This document shows positions 8,175 to 17,992 of a stretch of DNA of 64,000 nt, piece by piece. The translations under genes were made by a program, and so were the position numbers. Origin of the DNA: Oceanobacillus zhaokaii (GTDB lineage: Bacteria > Bacillota > Bacilli > Bacillales > Amphibacillaceae). The DNA lies in the NCBI RefSeq assembly GCF_003352005.1, contig NZ_CP024848.1:3915001-3979000 (forward strand), in the 5' to 3' direction. Every line of letters begins with the position of its first letter. Positions within the stretch are counted from its first letter, which is position 1. A model generated the notes under the pieces. That model did not search any database. It was not told the DNA's origin and saw only the letters and a program-made list of their open reading frames with translations.

Positions 8175-9371
8175 TCAGACTCCTCTAGCTCTCTTTCTCG
8201 CCGCAGCCTTCTTGCCATGTACTATATAGTAGACAAAGATACAAACAAAGATAATAACAGCCATACTTACATACATTCCGCGGAATCCGATCAATGGCAG
8301 AATAAATCCGAGTACAAACGGACCTATCCCTATACCAGTGTCAAAGAACACAAAATAGGTTGATGTTGCCAAACCGATCCGATGTCTTGGAGCCTCGTTA
8401 ATGGCAACCGTTTGGGCACTTGATTGAAACGTACCGAAACCAATACCGATAATTGCCCCAGCTATGAGTAAAATGATACCAATATTTGCCTGACTTAGCA
8501 GGAACATGCCGACACCAAATAGCAGGAGCGACGGATAGATAACAGCATTTTCTCCCAATCGATCAAACATTTGGCCGGTAATTGGTCTAGATAGCAGAAG
8601 AAATACTGCGTACAGAACGAAGAAAAAGCTCGCTGCATCCACTAAGTTTATTTCTACTGCATAAGAAGTAAAGAACGATAGAATACTGGAATATACAAAC
8701 CCAAGTAAAGCAACAAGGATACCAATCCCAATCGTACTTCTTTCAAAGTAATCGCTTAGACGGAAGCCGCCCATCTCATCACTCGCACTCGGTATAAACG
8801 CTGTTTTTGGAACACGTAAAAAAAGCGTTGCAATTAAAGCAATAACTGCAAATACTGTGGTGGTAATAAAGATTATATTATTTTCAAAGTTTTGGCTAAT
8901 ATAGAGTCCTAAGAAAGGACCAACCGCCATCGCTAGATTCGTACTTGTCGCAAAATATCCCATACCTTCGCCACGTCTTACAGCTGGTATGATGTCCGCA
9001 ACGATTGTCCCAGTTGCAGTTGTACTAATCCCAAAAGCAAAACCATGAATAAACCGAATGATTAGCAGCAGCGCTAGATTATTTACCGGAAAATAAAATA
9101 ACATCATGACCAAGAATAAGATCAAACCGAAAAGCAGTAATTTCTTTTTTCCTACCTTTTCGATCGTCTTCCCAGCAATCGGTCTTACTAGTACCGCTCC
9201 AAGCACAAAGATACTCGATGCAAGGCCTGCTTGGCTCTGCGATGCATGAAATTTCTCAATTGAGTATACGGCTAATGTTACCATTAATATATAAAATGAT
9301 ATAAAAAGTAAAAAATTCGAAGTTGAGACCATAATAAAGTCTTTGGTCCATAATTTAGGTTTCTGTTCCAT
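8175..9371 (-). CDS. Major facilitator superfamily exporter (module 1)
   Basis: A 398-residue, 12-helix MFS transporter. It carries the helix 2-3 loop motif GKTIEKVGKKKLLLFG and the drug:H+ antiporter-1-like pattern GFAFGISTTATGTIVADIIP. The start ATG 9371 (MEQKPKLWTKDF) has GGGAG at good spacing; a longer TTG start swallows that site. It is paralogous to the MFS gene at 49991-51187, which has exactly the same length and a near-identical N-terminus. The upstream MarR gene on the same strand suggests substrate-induced efflux; substrate unknown. Confidence 0.88.
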   Translation of the reverse strand: MEQKPKLWTKDFIMVSTSNFLLFISFYILMVTLAVYSIEKFHASQSQAGLASSIFVLGAVLVRPIAGKTIEKVGKKKLLLFGLILFLVMMLFYFPVNNLALLLIIRFIHGFAFGISTTATGTIVADIIPAVRRGEGMGYFATSTNLAMAVGPFLGLYISQNFENNIIFITTTVFAVIALIATLFLRVPKTAFIPSASDEMGGFRLSDYFERSTIGIGILVALLGFVYSSILSFFTSYAVEINLVDAASFFFVLYAVFLLLSRPITGQMFDRLGENAVIYPSLLLFGVGMFLLSQANIGIILLIAGAIIGIGFGTFQSSAQTVAINEAPRHRIGLATSTYFVFFDTGIGIGPFVLGFILPLIGFRGMYVSMAVIIFVCIFVYYIVHGKKAAARKRARGV

Positions 9372-9536
9372 CTTTTCTCTCCCTTTTAACAATGAATCTT
9401 TTTGTATAGTTTGTTGGTTGCAAGTTGGATAAAGTGCGAAGTAACTATCGACGTTGATTGCAGTAAAACACTGGAGAATCGTGTGTGAATAGCAACCGCG
9501 AATACATTCTGTATAAGTGCAACAAAGGCAATTTCC

Positions 9537-9947
9537 CTAAAGTCTTTCTTTTAATAATTGAATCGTCCGAAACGCTGTATCTATATCTGCTGACGGTATG
9601 TCCGCAATTAATGATTGTTCGAACTCACTTACAATAAGGATAGCTTTCTCATATACTTCTAATCCTTTTTTAGTCAGCTGAATCATCCGCTCTCGCTTGT
9701 CATTGCTTGGCACTTCTTCAATTAGCTGTTGCTCTGCCAGCCGATTTACCGTGCGCGAAATCGTCGGCTTTTCCACATCAAGATGATTACTTATTTCCAC
9801 AAGTGTGACTGGTCCTATTTGTTTTAAACAATAAACAATACTCCATTGGGAATAATATAATCCAATCTCTACTAGTTTTTCATTGAGTTTTTTCGTAAAT
9901 GATCTTGAAAACTGTAGATTTCTTTGAAAAAACAAAGACTGCTCCAA
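9537..9947 (-). CDS. MarR-family transcriptional regulator (module 1)
   Basis: A 136-residue winged-helix regulator. The DNA-binding core is VTLVEISNHLDVEKPTISRTVNRLAEQQLI and the wing NDKRERMIQLTKKG. I place the start at TTG 9947, 7 nt after GGAGGG; the frame runs upstream to 10025, but that part reads through a perfect 22-bp palindrome and has no ribosome site. The paralogue at 49565 shows the same GGAGGG plus TTG arrangement. It probably represses itself and the MFS gene 165 bp downstream. Confidence 0.88.
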   Translation of the reverse strand: MEQSLFFQRNLQFSRSFTKKLNEKLVEIGLYYSQWSIVYCLKQIGPVTLVEISNHLDVEKPTISRTVNRLAEQQLIEEVPSNDKRERMIQLTKKGLEVYEKAILIVSEFEQSLIADIPSADIDTAFRTIQLLKERL

Positions 9948-9967
9948 TTCGTATCCCTCCGAAAAAA

Positions 9968-9989
9968 TATAGTTACCTAGGTAACTATA
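9968..9989. promoter_or_regulatory. Perfect 22-bp palindrome, likely MarR operator
   Basis: TATAGTTACCT followed directly by its exact reverse complement, 7 nt upstream of the GGAGGG of the MarR gene. Position and symmetry fit an autoregulatory operator for a homodimeric MarR protein. A related imperfect copy precedes the second MarR gene (49505-49548). Confidence 0.75.
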
Positions 9990-10135
9990 CACCCTTCTCA
10001 GGTAAATGTCTATGGTTCGGCTCATTTGCTATGAGAATGAACAGAGAGGAACAGTGATTGATGGCTAAAATACAATTGTATTCCGCCACTTATTTGAAGA
10101 AGGAAATGTGCAAATGTGTATCATTTCAAGTGAAA

Positions 10136-10177
10136 AAGGTAAAAGATGACCAATCTAATGCGGTCACCTCTTACCTT
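10136..10177 (-). terminator. Terminator downstream of the 10212-11171 gene
   Basis: Arms of 16 bp (10136-10151 with 10162-10177) with two wobble pairs; on the minus strand the stem is followed by CTTTTTC. Confidence 0.75.
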
Positions 10178-10211
10178 ATTTGCCAATGAACAGACTAGTC
10201 ATTTTAGCGTT

Positions 10212-11171
10212 TCAACTAACGTCAGATTTCTTTCTCTCCAGCCAATAGCTTCCCGTTTTCTTCTTCCTCCTCATCAAGAAAGCAGCATAAATCAGCAGTA
10301 GAGTGAGCACAATTGTAATTCCGTATATAATTAGCACGTTAAAATAGAAGAAGGTATCACTTACGTTAAAACCATCCATATGAATTCGATATGGATACTC
10401 TTCCGGATAGCTGATTTCAACAGAGGATTCGTTATTGTAATAAATACTCGGTGAAACTTCTTTTGTCAGATTTATCACATCGCCATCCTGATCTTCAAAT
10501 TCCAGTGCAAGGTAATAATAACTGCGCTCATACCGTCCATAATTATCATCAGCTTCTCTGTCGGTAATCAAAGCTGTTGTTTCTATTTGCTTTCCACTAT
10601 GCGCTTGGATTGTACTGATAATGTTCTTCCCCATCGAAATATAGGAAAGTAAAAGTCCGCTACAAAGAGCACCGATAAACACGATGGACAACAACCGACC
10701 AAGCCAATTACCTTGACGATCTAACCACCTTCCAACTGCCGGTATATGAATCAGTTGATAAAGAATAAAAAATATCGGATAGACGAGGGAGACACCCATC
10801 ATAATTAGATGCACATAAATCTGAGAGCGTATATCCTCGTTGCTGAATGCCCGACCAGTAATGCTTCCTTCGACCTTGTCACCGACATTCAACTCTTCAA
10901 ATTCATTTCTCGAGATTTCCGCATATGTCCTAGGCCTATTTTTATGGATGACATTTGTGTCCGCTCCGTCCTCAAATATCGCATAGTAATTCACTTTTCC
11001 AAACAAATCACGATCTGCGACTTTACCGTGCACCATTTGCTCCACTTGCTCGTTTCTCTGTTGCTGAACCAACGAATAAAGTTGTTTCGATTCATCAATA
11101 AACCCATTCACAAACATAATAAACACATATATTCCGATTAAATAGAGAACGATGCGTTTGATTACTTCCAT
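10212..11171 (-). CDS. Membrane protein of unknown function
   Basis: A 319-residue protein I do not recognise. It shows one N-terminal helix (about 4-22), a soluble segment of about 95 residues with YYAIFEDGADTNVIHKNRPRTY, two central helices (about 118-138 and 160-185), a second soluble segment (YYYLALEFEDQDGDVINLTKEV, with the look of a DUF3592-type beta domain), and a C-terminal helix followed by a basic RRKKK tail. I took ATG 11171 because AAGGAAGAG lies just upstream; in-frame ATGs at 11189 and 11240 are less well placed. It is transcribed alone. Confidence 0.65.
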   Translation of the reverse strand: MEVIKRIVLYLIGIYVFIMFVNGFIDESKQLYSLVQQQRNEQVEQMVHGKVADRDLFGKVNYYAIFEDGADTNVIHKNRPRTYAEISRNEFEELNVGDKVEGSITGRAFSNEDIRSQIYVHLIMMGVSLVYPIFFILYQLIHIPAVGRWLDRQGNWLGRLLSIVFIGALCSGLLLSYISMGKNIISTIQAHSGKQIETTALITDREADDNYGRYERSYYYLALEFEDQDGDVINLTKEVSPSIYYNNESSVEISYPEEYPYRIHMDGFNVSDTFFYFNVLIIYGITIVLTLLLIYAAFLMRRKKKTGSYWLERKKSDVS

Positions 11172-11268
11172 AAGCTTCTCTTCCTTCATGCAAAATGCCT
11201 TGGTATTAAATCTAGTTGAATTTAATTGGAAAGTGGTCAAAAAATTACTTTATTACGAGGCTACACCT

Positions 11269-11305
11269 AAAAAAAAGCATAAACGCCAAATCGGCGGTTA
11301 TGCTT
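11269..11305 (-). terminator. Intrinsic terminator of mqo
   Basis: Arms 11275-11287 and 11293-11305 (12 of 13 pairs) with a 5-nt loop, followed on the minus strand by eight T. The stem begins at the mqo stop codon. Confidence 0.9.
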
Positions 11306-12833
11306 CTAGTAATGTAACTGCACTTTCCTTCTGACTTGCTTGTTTCCCATCCTCTTCTAATCCAAGCGCATTTGCCGTTGAAGCATGGATTTCACGGATA
11401 AGCTTTGGATTTTCCAGTAGCAACATGCCATAAGAAGGGACCATTTCTTTGATTTTTGGTTCCCATTTATCAATATATTCCGGGAAGCATTTCTCCAGTA
11501 CTTCAAGCATGATGGAAACCGCAGTAGAAGCCCCTGGTGAAGCACCAAGCAATGCAGCGATTGAACCATCGCCTGCAGTAACGACCTCTGTGCCGAATTG
11601 AAGTGTTCCCTTTCCTAAAGCCTCGGTATCCTTGATTACTTGCACACGTTGACCGGCGACGATTACATCCCAGTCTTCACTCTTTGCCGTTGGAATAAAC
11701 TCACGCAATTCCTCCATACGCTTTTCATTCGACAGCATCACTTGCTGGATCAAGTACTTCGTCAATTTCATTTCTTTTGCACCCGCAGATAGCATTGTGA
11801 GGACATTATTCGGCTTCACTGAACGGATTAAATCGAAATAGGAACCTGTTTTCAGGAACTTCGGTGAAAATCCTGCAAATGGTCCAAACAGCACCGTTTT
11901 TTTGCCATCAATATACCGTGTGTCCAAATGCGGAACAGACATCGGAGGTGCACCAACCTTCGCCTTCCCGTACACTTTTGCATGATGCTGTTCGACAACT
12001 TCTGGTTTATCCGATACTAAAAACAGCCCACTTACAGGGAAGCCGCCAATATGTTTCGACTCTGGAATATCCGTTTTTTGAAGCAGAGGCAAACTTCCGC
12101 CGCCAGCACCAATAAAGACAAAATCAGCTGTATGGTATTCCAGCTTTCCTCCATCAATATCATGTACCTTTACTTCCCATGAACCATCCTGAGCGCGTTT
12201 CATATCCCTAACAAGATGTCTATAGTTGACCTCAACATCTTTATTGATTAGATAATCGAATAACATACTTGTTAATGCACCAAAATTGACATCCGTTCCA
12301 GAATCAACCTTTGTTGCTGCTATCGATTCATTTGTTGTACGTTCCTTCATAATAAGGGGCATCCATTCCATCAGCCTTTCCGGATTATCGGAAAACTCCA
12401 TCCCAGCAAATAAAGGATTATTCGAAAGCGCTTCAAACCGTTTCTTTAAAAACGCTACATCTTTTTCTCCATGTACTAAACTCATGTGCGGCAATGGCAT
12501 AATAAAGTCTTGAGGATTTTGGATTAATTTATTTTTTACTAGATAAGACCAAAACTGCTTTGAAATCTGAAACTGTTCATTGATTTTCAATGCCTTGCTA
12601 ATATCGACTGATCCATCTGGCATCTCTGGTGTGTAGTTTAGCTCACAAAGTGCGGAATGCCCTGTGCCCGCATTATTCCAGCCGTTCGAGCTCTCCTCCC
12701 CAGGTTTGGAGAGTTTCTCAAATACTTTGATTTCCCATTCTGGTACTAGCTCTTTCAGTAAGGAGCCCAATGTTGCACTCATGACACCGGCACCAATCAA
12801 GATAACGTTTGTTTTCTTCGGTTGTCTACTCAT
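11298..12833 (-). CDS. mqo: Malate:quinone oxidoreductase
   Basis: A 511-residue peripheral-membrane FAD enzyme that oxidises L-malate to oxaloacetate and passes electrons to the quinone pool, an alternative to NAD malate dehydrogenase in the TCA cycle. The FAD-binding motif [21 protein letters not shown] is at residues 9-29, followed by [31 protein letters not shown], which is diagnostic for Mqo. Full length for the family. A cre-like site lies 54-67 nt upstream of the start, so glucose repression via CcpA is likely; it is divergent from the phosphomannose-isomerase-like gene. Confidence 0.95.
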   Translation of the reverse strand: MSRQPKKTNVILIGAGVMSATLGSLLKELVPEWEIKVFEKLSKPGEESSNGWNNAGTGHSALCELNYTPEMPDGSVDISKALKINEQFQISKQFWSYLVKNKLIQNPQDFIMPLPHMSLVHGEKDVAFLKKRFEALSNNPLFAGMEFSDNPERLMEWMPLIMKERTTNESIAATKVDSGTDVNFGALTSMLFDYLINKDVEVNYRHLVRDMKRAQDGSWEVKVHDIDGGKLEYHTADFVFIGAGGGSLPLLQKTDIPESKHIGGFPVSGLFLVSDKPEVVEQHHAKVYGKAKVGAPPMSVPHLDTRYIDGKKTVLFGPFAGFSPKFLKTGSYFDLIRSVKPNNVLTMLSAGAKEMKLTKYLIQQVMLSNEKRMEELREFIPTAKSEDWDVIVAGQRVQVIKDTEALGKGTLQFGTEVVTAGDGSIAALLGASPGASTAVSIMLEVLEKCFPEYIDKWEPKIKEMVPSYGMLLLENPKLIREIHASTANALGLEEDGKQASQKESAVTLLEA

Positions 12834-12886
12834 TAATATCTCTTCCCTATCCCTTAATATTTACAGAAAAGATGTATCACCCTCAT

Positions 12887-12900
12887 TTTAAGCGTTTACA
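12887..12900 (-). promoter_or_regulatory. Putative cre site upstream of mqo
   Basis: On the minus strand TGTAAACGCTTAAA matches 13 of 14 positions of the B. subtilis cre consensus TGWAANCGNTNWCA. It lies in the mqo promoter region. Confidence 0.6.
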
Positions 12901-13007
12901 TCATTACTTAAAACATCGCACCTTTTCTGAATAAATAATAATATCCTAATATATATTATATCATTAATATTTGGAGTTTGTTAAATAAACAAAAAAACAC
13001 TTGAAAA

Positions 13008-13021
13008 ATTAAACGCTTACA
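13008..13021 (+). promoter_or_regulatory. Putative cre site in the mqo / isomerase intergenic region
   Basis: ATTAAACGCTTACA matches 12 of 14 cre positions. Together with the site at 12887 it gives two cre-like sequences in the 394-bp divergent region. Confidence 0.45.
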
Positions 13022-13227
13022 AATATAATAATAGTTGATTAATAGTTTGTTTGTTTGATTGACAAATAAATTAGTCTCACAGAAAATCTAAGTAAAACAT
13101 CTACAACTATATTTATCTCGTATAGTTAATCGGATTATTTGATTAACTATAATGTAACCGTTTCACTATTTGATTGTCAATTCATAACTGGGGGGATAAT
13201 TTTGGGGTAAACGAGGTAAAAATTCAT

Positions 13228-14319
13228 GTGGATTCACCTATTAAACTATCTGCAACTAGAGCTTGGCGAACATACTTAGGCGGGAAATTAATCGACACGC
13301 TGCATCGGGCAGAGCAGCCAGAAGATAGTCACTTCCCAGAAGAGTGGATTATGTCGACCGTTTCCGCTCGAAATGCTGGAAGAGAGCATATTCTTAATGA
13401 AGGGCTAAGTAAGGTAGACAAGCCAAATCAAGATTGCTATTTAAAAGATTTGATAGAGAAAAATCCTAAAGATTTTTTAGGAAAGGACCATATAGAGAAA
13501 TACGGTAAACATACAGGGGTGCTTGTAAAAGTAATTGACTCGGCAGAACGGTTAACTGTTCAGGTACATCCGGACCGGGAAAAAGCGAAAGAATTATTTG
13601 ATTCTAGCTTTGGCAAGACAGAGTGCTGGCATATAATTGGGGGCAGAGAAATTGATCGGGAAATGCCACATGTCTATCTTGGCTTTAAGCCGGGTGTTAC
13701 GAAAGAACAGTGGATAAAGCTTTTTGAACAGCAAGATACCAAAGGAATGCTCGATTGTCTTCATAAATATGAAGTAAACCAAGGAGATACGTTTTTAATT
13801 GAGGGCGGTACCCCTCATGCAATTGGGCCTGGTTGTCTGCTAGTGGAAATTCAAGAGCCGACTGACTATACGATACGCATAGAAAAGACCTCACCATCCG
13901 GCTTTGAAATAGATGACCACATGTGTCATCAAGGGCTTGGATTCGAGGGAATGTTTAATTGCTTTAACTATGCTAGTTATTCGCGGGAAGAAACGCTTGA
14001 GAAATGGAAGATTCCAACTACTGTTATAAAAGAATCTCAATCCTCTAAGGAACAGGAATTAATTGGATATAAGGATACGCTTTATTTTCGAATGACGCTT
14101 GTTCAAGTAGAAAATGAACTAGAAATTACGGGAGACGGAATATATTCCGGGTTATACATCTTGTCTGGGCAGGCAGACATTGTTGCAGGGAAAGAGAAAC
14201 TGTCATGTAAAGAGGGGGAACAGTTTTTCATACCAGCGAAAGTTGCAAATTATAAAATACAAAATGTCGGGGATAAAGCTGTTCGAGCTTTAAGACTGTT
14301 TGGTCCTAAAGTAAGATAA
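13228..14319 (+). CDS. Class I mannose-6-phosphate isomerase-like protein
   Basis: About 363 residues, cupin-type phosphomannose isomerase family; interconverts mannose-6-P and fructose-6-P or acts on a related sugar phosphate. Visible zinc-site blocks are VQVHPDREKAKELF and EGGTPHAIGPGCLLVEIQEPTDYTI; the C-terminus is a second cupin half. The start is uncertain: I favour GTG 13228 (GAGG 11 nt upstream, and RAWRTYLGGKL then sits near the N-terminus as in relatives); a TTG at 13174 is in frame but has no ribosome site. It is followed 33 bp later by an SSS transporter, so this is probably a sugar-uptake and isomerisation operon. Confidence 0.8.
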   Translation: MDSPIKLSATRAWRTYLGGKLIDTLHRAEQPEDSHFPEEWIMSTVSARNAGREHILNEGLSKVDKPNQDCYLKDLIEKNPKDFLGKDHIEKYGKHTGVLVKVIDSAERLTVQVHPDREKAKELFDSSFGKTECWHIIGGREIDREMPHVYLGFKPGVTKEQWIKLFEQQDTKGMLDCLHKYEVNQGDTFLIEGGTPHAIGPGCLLVEIQEPTDYTIRIEKTSPSGFEIDDHMCHQGLGFEGMFNCFNYASYSREETLEKWKIPTTVIKESQSSKEQELIGYKDTLYFRMTLVQVENELEITGDGIYSGLYILSGQADIVAGKEKLSCKEGEQFFIPAKVANYKIQNVGDKAVRALRLFGPKVR

Positions 14320-14352
14320 ATATTGGAATGGGGAAAGGAAAGGTGAAAATCA

Positions 14353-15882
14353 ATGCAAACGCTTGATTGGGTAGTTGTAGGGCTTTTCTTCTTAGTCATG
14401 ATCGGAATCGGGATTTATAGTTATACTAAAAACCATAGCTCTGATGACTTCTTTGTTGGTGGAGGAAAGGTGCCTTGGTGGCTTTCTGGAGTATCTCACC
14501 ACGTATCGGGTCACAGTGGGGTAGTGTTCGTAGCATACGCAGGGATTGCTTATACTTATGGGATTACGATTTATTTCTGGTGGGCAGTTGCAATTGGGCT
14601 CGCTTTATTAGTAACGGCGAAATGGGTTGCGCCGAGATGGCCAAGACTACGTGAAAAGTTAGGGATCCAATCACCTACTGAATATATGGCACTTCGTTTT
14701 GGACTGCCAGCACAACAAGTAACAGCATGGACTGGAGTTCTTATTAAACTTCTTGATATTGGTGCAAAATGGGCTTCAATGGGTATTTTGTTAAGCGGTT
14801 TCACAGGCTTGCCAATTTGGACTGGAATTATCTTATCTGGTGCCGTATCACTTATTTACGTTGCAATTGGCGGACTATGGGCAGACTTGGTGACCGACTT
14901 TGTTCAATTTATCGTGCAATTAATTGCTGGTATCGTTATTTTTGTTGGGGTATTCAGCTATCTCGGTGGACCAAGCTCTTTAATTACAATGTGGGGCGAT
15001 TTGCCTGATGGACATGCTAGTCCATTCAATGGCTCTTATACACCACTATGGATCTTCCTGTTTATCATTGTTAAATTCTTTGATTATAGTGGAGGTAACT
15101 GGAACTTAGCAGCACGATTCATTTCGACTCCAAATGGGGAGGATGCAAAAAAAGCAGCTAGGCTATCAGCGGTATTATACTTTGTATGGCCATTATTAAT
15201 CTTCTTACCAATGGTTGCAGCACCGTTAATCTTCCCTGATTTAACAGATCCTGCACAGCAATTGTACCCAATGCTGACTACAACATTCATGCCAGCAGGT
15301 TTAGTTGGACTTGTGCTAGCGGCATTGTTTGCAAGTACAATGGGTATGACGGTGTCGGATATTAACGCATTAACAGCTGTAGTACAAAGGGATATCTTAC
15401 CTACAATGAACAAGAAATTTAAGGAAATTAAAAATGATACAGGAAAACAATCCTTGCTTATCGCAAGATTATTAACGATTTTATTTACCATTTTAACGAT
15501 TACTGTCGGATTAAACCAAGAAAGATTCGGTGGGGTTATCGGCCTGATTATTACATGGTTCTCTGCACTAGTTGGGCCAATGGCAGTACCATTAATCTTT
15601 GGTCAATTCTCTAGATTTAAGTACAGTAATGGACCAGTAGCAATCTATTCAATCTTAAGTGGGGTAGTTGGATTCGCAATCACTCAATTAACGAATATAA
15701 TACCAGCTGATATTGCAACAGCCTTCCCGCTATTAGTCACATTAATAGTCTTCTTCTTAGGCGGATATATTAATAAGAAGAGAGGACTTGAAGTATCTGC
15801 GGAAGTGGATGAATTGCTGGAATATTTAGCAACCGGCAAAAATGATACAATTAAAGAAGAGAATAAAACAGTGAATATGTAA
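14353..15882 (+). CDS. Sodium:solute symporter (SSS family), probably for a sugar
   Basis: A 509-residue transporter with about 13-14 helices. DDFFVGGGKVPWWLSGVSHHVSGHSG is the N-terminal SSS signature, and GGNWNLAARFISTPNGEDAKKAAR resembles SglT/YidK-like sugar symporters more than PutP. A charged C-terminal tail follows the last helix. Placed 33 bp after the isomerase-like gene with a GGAAAGG site, and ended by a terminator. A sugar substrate such as mannose is an inference from the neighbour only. Confidence 0.85.
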   Translation: MQTLDWVVVGLFFLVMIGIGIYSYTKNHSSDDFFVGGGKVPWWLSGVSHHVSGHSGVVFVAYAGIAYTYGITIYFWWAVAIGLALLVTAKWVAPRWPRLREKLGIQSPTEYMALRFGLPAQQVTAWTGVLIKLLDIGAKWASMGILLSGFTGLPIWTGIILSGAVSLIYVAIGGLWADLVTDFVQFIVQLIAGIVIFVGVFSYLGGPSSLITMWGDLPDGHASPFNGSYTPLWIFLFIIVKFFDYSGGNWNLAARFISTPNGEDAKKAARLSAVLYFVWPLLIFLPMVAAPLIFPDLTDPAQQLYPMLTTTFMPAGLVGLVLAALFASTMGMTVSDINALTAVVQRDILPTMNKKFKEIKNDTGKQSLLIARLLTILFTILTITVGLNQERFGGVIGLIITWFSALVGPMAVPLIFGQFSRFKYSNGPVAIYSILSGVVGFAITQLTNIIPADIATAFPLLVTLIVFFLGGYINKKRGLEVSAEVDELLEYLATGKNDTIKEENKTVNM

Positions 15883-15895
15883 TAGCGTTAGCTGG

Positions 15896-15932
15896 ATCAG
15901 CGGGGAATATAAATCCCTGCTGATTCTTTTTT
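15896..15932 (+). terminator. Intrinsic terminator after the SSS transporter
   Basis: Arms 15896-15906 and 15914-15924 (one wobble pair) with a 7-nt loop and a T-rich tail. Confidence 0.85.
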
Positions 15933-15968
15933 AGTACAGTATGAATAATATATAAGGAGAGATTAGAA

Positions 15969-16517
15969 ATGAAACATGCATTAATCATTGGCGGAACAGG
16001 TATGTTATCGAGAGTATCACTTTGGTTATTAGATAATGGCTATCACGTATCGATCATTGCACGAAATTCTGGACGTATGGAAAGGCTGATAGAAAAGACA
16101 AATTTTAAAAGCCATATAACACCTATATTTGTTGATTACACCAATAGTAAGGATTTGCAGGAGAAAGTAAGGCATGCGATTAAGCAGAATGGCAGCATTC
16201 ATCTTGTCGTCGCATGGATACATTCGATTGCTGAAGATGCACTGACAACAATAACTGAAGAGGTTTCGAAACAAAGGAATGAATGGAACTTATTCCATGT
16301 TTTAGGAAGCAGTTCAAATTTAGAAACAATAAAGCTAAAAGTTGCTGTACCAAATAATTGTATTTATCACCAGGTGCAACTGGGATTTGTAATTGAAGGA
16401 ACTCACTCAAGGTGGTTAACAAATCAAGAAATCTCGGATGGAGTTATTGAAGCGATGAAAACTAGAGAGCAAGTTTTTACGGTTGGTGAATTGGAACCAT
16501 GGGATAGGCGTCCTTAA
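15969..16517 (+). CDS. Short Rossmann-fold (SDR-like) protein
   Basis: A 182-residue protein starting KHALIIGGTGMLSRVSLWLLDNGYHVSIIARNSGRM, a clear NAD(P)-binding beta-alpha-beta with GGTGMLS as the glycine-rich loop. It is shorter than classical SDRs (about 250) and lacks an obvious YxxxK catalytic pair, so it may be an atypical reductase or a nucleotide-binding protein. AAGGAGAG ribosome site; transcribed after the terminator of the upstream operon, so from its own promoter. Confidence 0.72.
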   Translation: MKHALIIGGTGMLSRVSLWLLDNGYHVSIIARNSGRMERLIEKTNFKSHITPIFVDYTNSKDLQEKVRHAIKQNGSIHLVVAWIHSIAEDALTTITEEVSKQRNEWNLFHVLGSSSNLETIKLKVAVPNNCIYHQVQLGFVIEGTHSRWLTNQEISDGVIEAMKTREQVFTVGELEPWDRRP

Positions 16518-16717
16518 CATGTGGAATAATCTAGTAGATAAAGGAAAAACTCATTAGGAGCTACAGTTCTAGAGCTAAAACGCAGGCAGTCTCTCCTGTC
16601 ACAGGAATCTAAACAGGAAATATTTGATGCTTTCTTATTCTATGAGAAAGAATTCTGGCTATACTTGTTAGAAATCGTTATGATAGAGTGTAGAAAACAA
16701 TGAAATGAGGAATTACG

Positions 16718-17056
16718 ATGAATGAATTTCCCAAAAAAACGTGTTCGATTGAACGGCTAGTCACAATCCCAGAGGACATACAAAAAGTATCGAACGGGAT
16801 AAAGTCAGCTACACGAAGAAATGGAGTTTATGCATATCCAGGTGAAATTATGGTGCTCGATGGCAAAGAATTTGTAATTGATGCATTGTATAGACAGACA
16901 CTTGGCGAATTAACCGACGAACACGCACAGCAAGAAGGTTATTCAGATCTAGAAGCATACAAACAATCGATGACCTCCATGCATGCACATGCAAAAATGC
17001 CTTGGCTTCCCGAAATGAAGGTTTGGGTGCATGAATACAGTCCAGTCGATAAATGA
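16718..17056 (+). CDS. ASCH-domain protein
   Basis: A 112-residue PUA-like ASCH protein. The family pattern is IKSATRRNGVYAYPGEIMVLDGKEFVIDALYRQTLGELTDEHAQQEGYSDLEAY, ending MPWLPEMKVWVHEY. ASCH domains bind RNA or modified nucleosides, and some hydrolyse N4-acetylcytidine; this one's activity is unknown. GAGG lies about 9 nt before the start. Confidence 0.82.
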   Translation: MNEFPKKTCSIERLVTIPEDIQKVSNGIKSATRRNGVYAYPGEIMVLDGKEFVIDALYRQTLGELTDEHAQQEGYSDLEAYKQSMTSMHAHAKMPWLPEMKVWVHEYSPVDK

Positions 17057-17121
17057 TGGTATAACAATATTTATCTCTCTTTAATAATCGACCAATACTC
17101 CTGCTGCTTAATTATAATCTA

Positions 17122-17184
17122 CTCACTTCCTTTCTGTCATAGAGGCGGAACAATCTCTAATATAGAAAGAAGTGAGTTTTTTTT
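17122..17184 (+). terminator. Intrinsic terminator of the ASCH gene
   Basis: Arms CTCACTTCCTTTCT (17122-17135) and AGAAAGAAGTGAG (17164-17176) with one bulge, followed by eight T. Confidence 0.75.
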
Positions 17185-17197
17185 GGCCTTACCAGTT

Positions 17198-17992
17198 TTA
17201 ATAACAATCCCAGTTGTATAAAACCTTTGAGAAATCTCGGTTCTTTAAATCCTCCGATGAAATAAAGAAATTAGCCACCCCAGTATCTCCCCACATAATA
17301 TTCATATCATCATCTGAATCAACTTGCAGCAAGAGTAGATCATGGTTTGGGTAATCTCCATTTGTTCTTGGATCTTCTTGTGTAAAAAATGGATATCCTC
17401 CCAGCTTGCAGCCTTGCCCGCTCGATATCTCATGATATGCATCCATTATCTCATCATGTTCAGCATAATCCTCATCTGTTCCACTTTCCAATAATTTATC
17501 TACTTCCGTTATTATATTAAAACGATAATCACTGGAAGACATCAACTCCTCTGAAACATCAAACGAAATTGCACATTCTTTTTCTACTGGGAAGTAGTTT
17601 TCGTTTCCGAATTCAGGAAAATCTGTCATCCATTTTGATTGGTCCGTTTCAATCGTTTCGTGATAAATAACGCGGAATGTATCCTGATTTGTCCCATCAT
17701 CAAAGTTCAAGCCATACACATCATCATCCGCTACAAAAAACTGTAATATCCCTTCCGTTGGATAGTCAGGAATCGTCTCCTCCATCTCACTAAAATTAAT
17801 TTGTGCTAACAAACGGAGTGGCTCTCCATTTAGTGTGGCAGGATATGCATCCGCTTTTAACCAATAGGCCTTTCCGCTAAATTTGCTTTGCAGTGGTGTC
17901 GTACTTTCTGGTTTCCCTTTAATGATTAGACATGGCTTTTTCGTTTCTGCTAATGCGTTTGCATGTTGCTGTAATTGCAGGGGTAATTCCAT
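17198..17992 (-). CDS. YwqG-like (DUF1963) protein
   Basis: A 264-residue soluble protein of the YwqG family. Diagnostic stretches are KFSGKAYWLKADAYP, LRLLAQINFSEM, GILQFFVADDDVYGL, LGGYPFFTQEDPR and the closing VANFFISSEDLKNRDFSKVLYNWDCY. These proteins are sometimes near polymorphic-toxin or stress genes, but no function is established. Start has TAGGAGAG at good spacing. Monocistronic. Confidence 0.88.
   Translation of the reverse strand: MELPLQLQQHANALAETKKPCLIIKGKPESTTPLQSKFSGKAYWLKADAYPATLNGEPLRLLAQINFSEMEETIPDYPTEGILQFFVADDDVYGLNFDDGTNQDTFRVIYHETIETDQSKWMTDFPEFGNENYFPVEKECAISFDVSEELMSSSDYRFNIITEVDKLLESGTDEDYAEHDEIMDAYHEISSGQGCKLGGYPFFTQEDPRTNGDYPNHDLLLLQVDSDDDMNIMWGDTGVANFFISSEDLKNRDFSKVLYNWDCY

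Noticed and set aside
16550..16703. Open stretch encoding about 50 residues (LELKRRQSLLSQESKQEIF...FWLYLLEIV)
   Set aside because: No start codon or ribosome site and no family match; may be a remnant, but the evidence is too thin.
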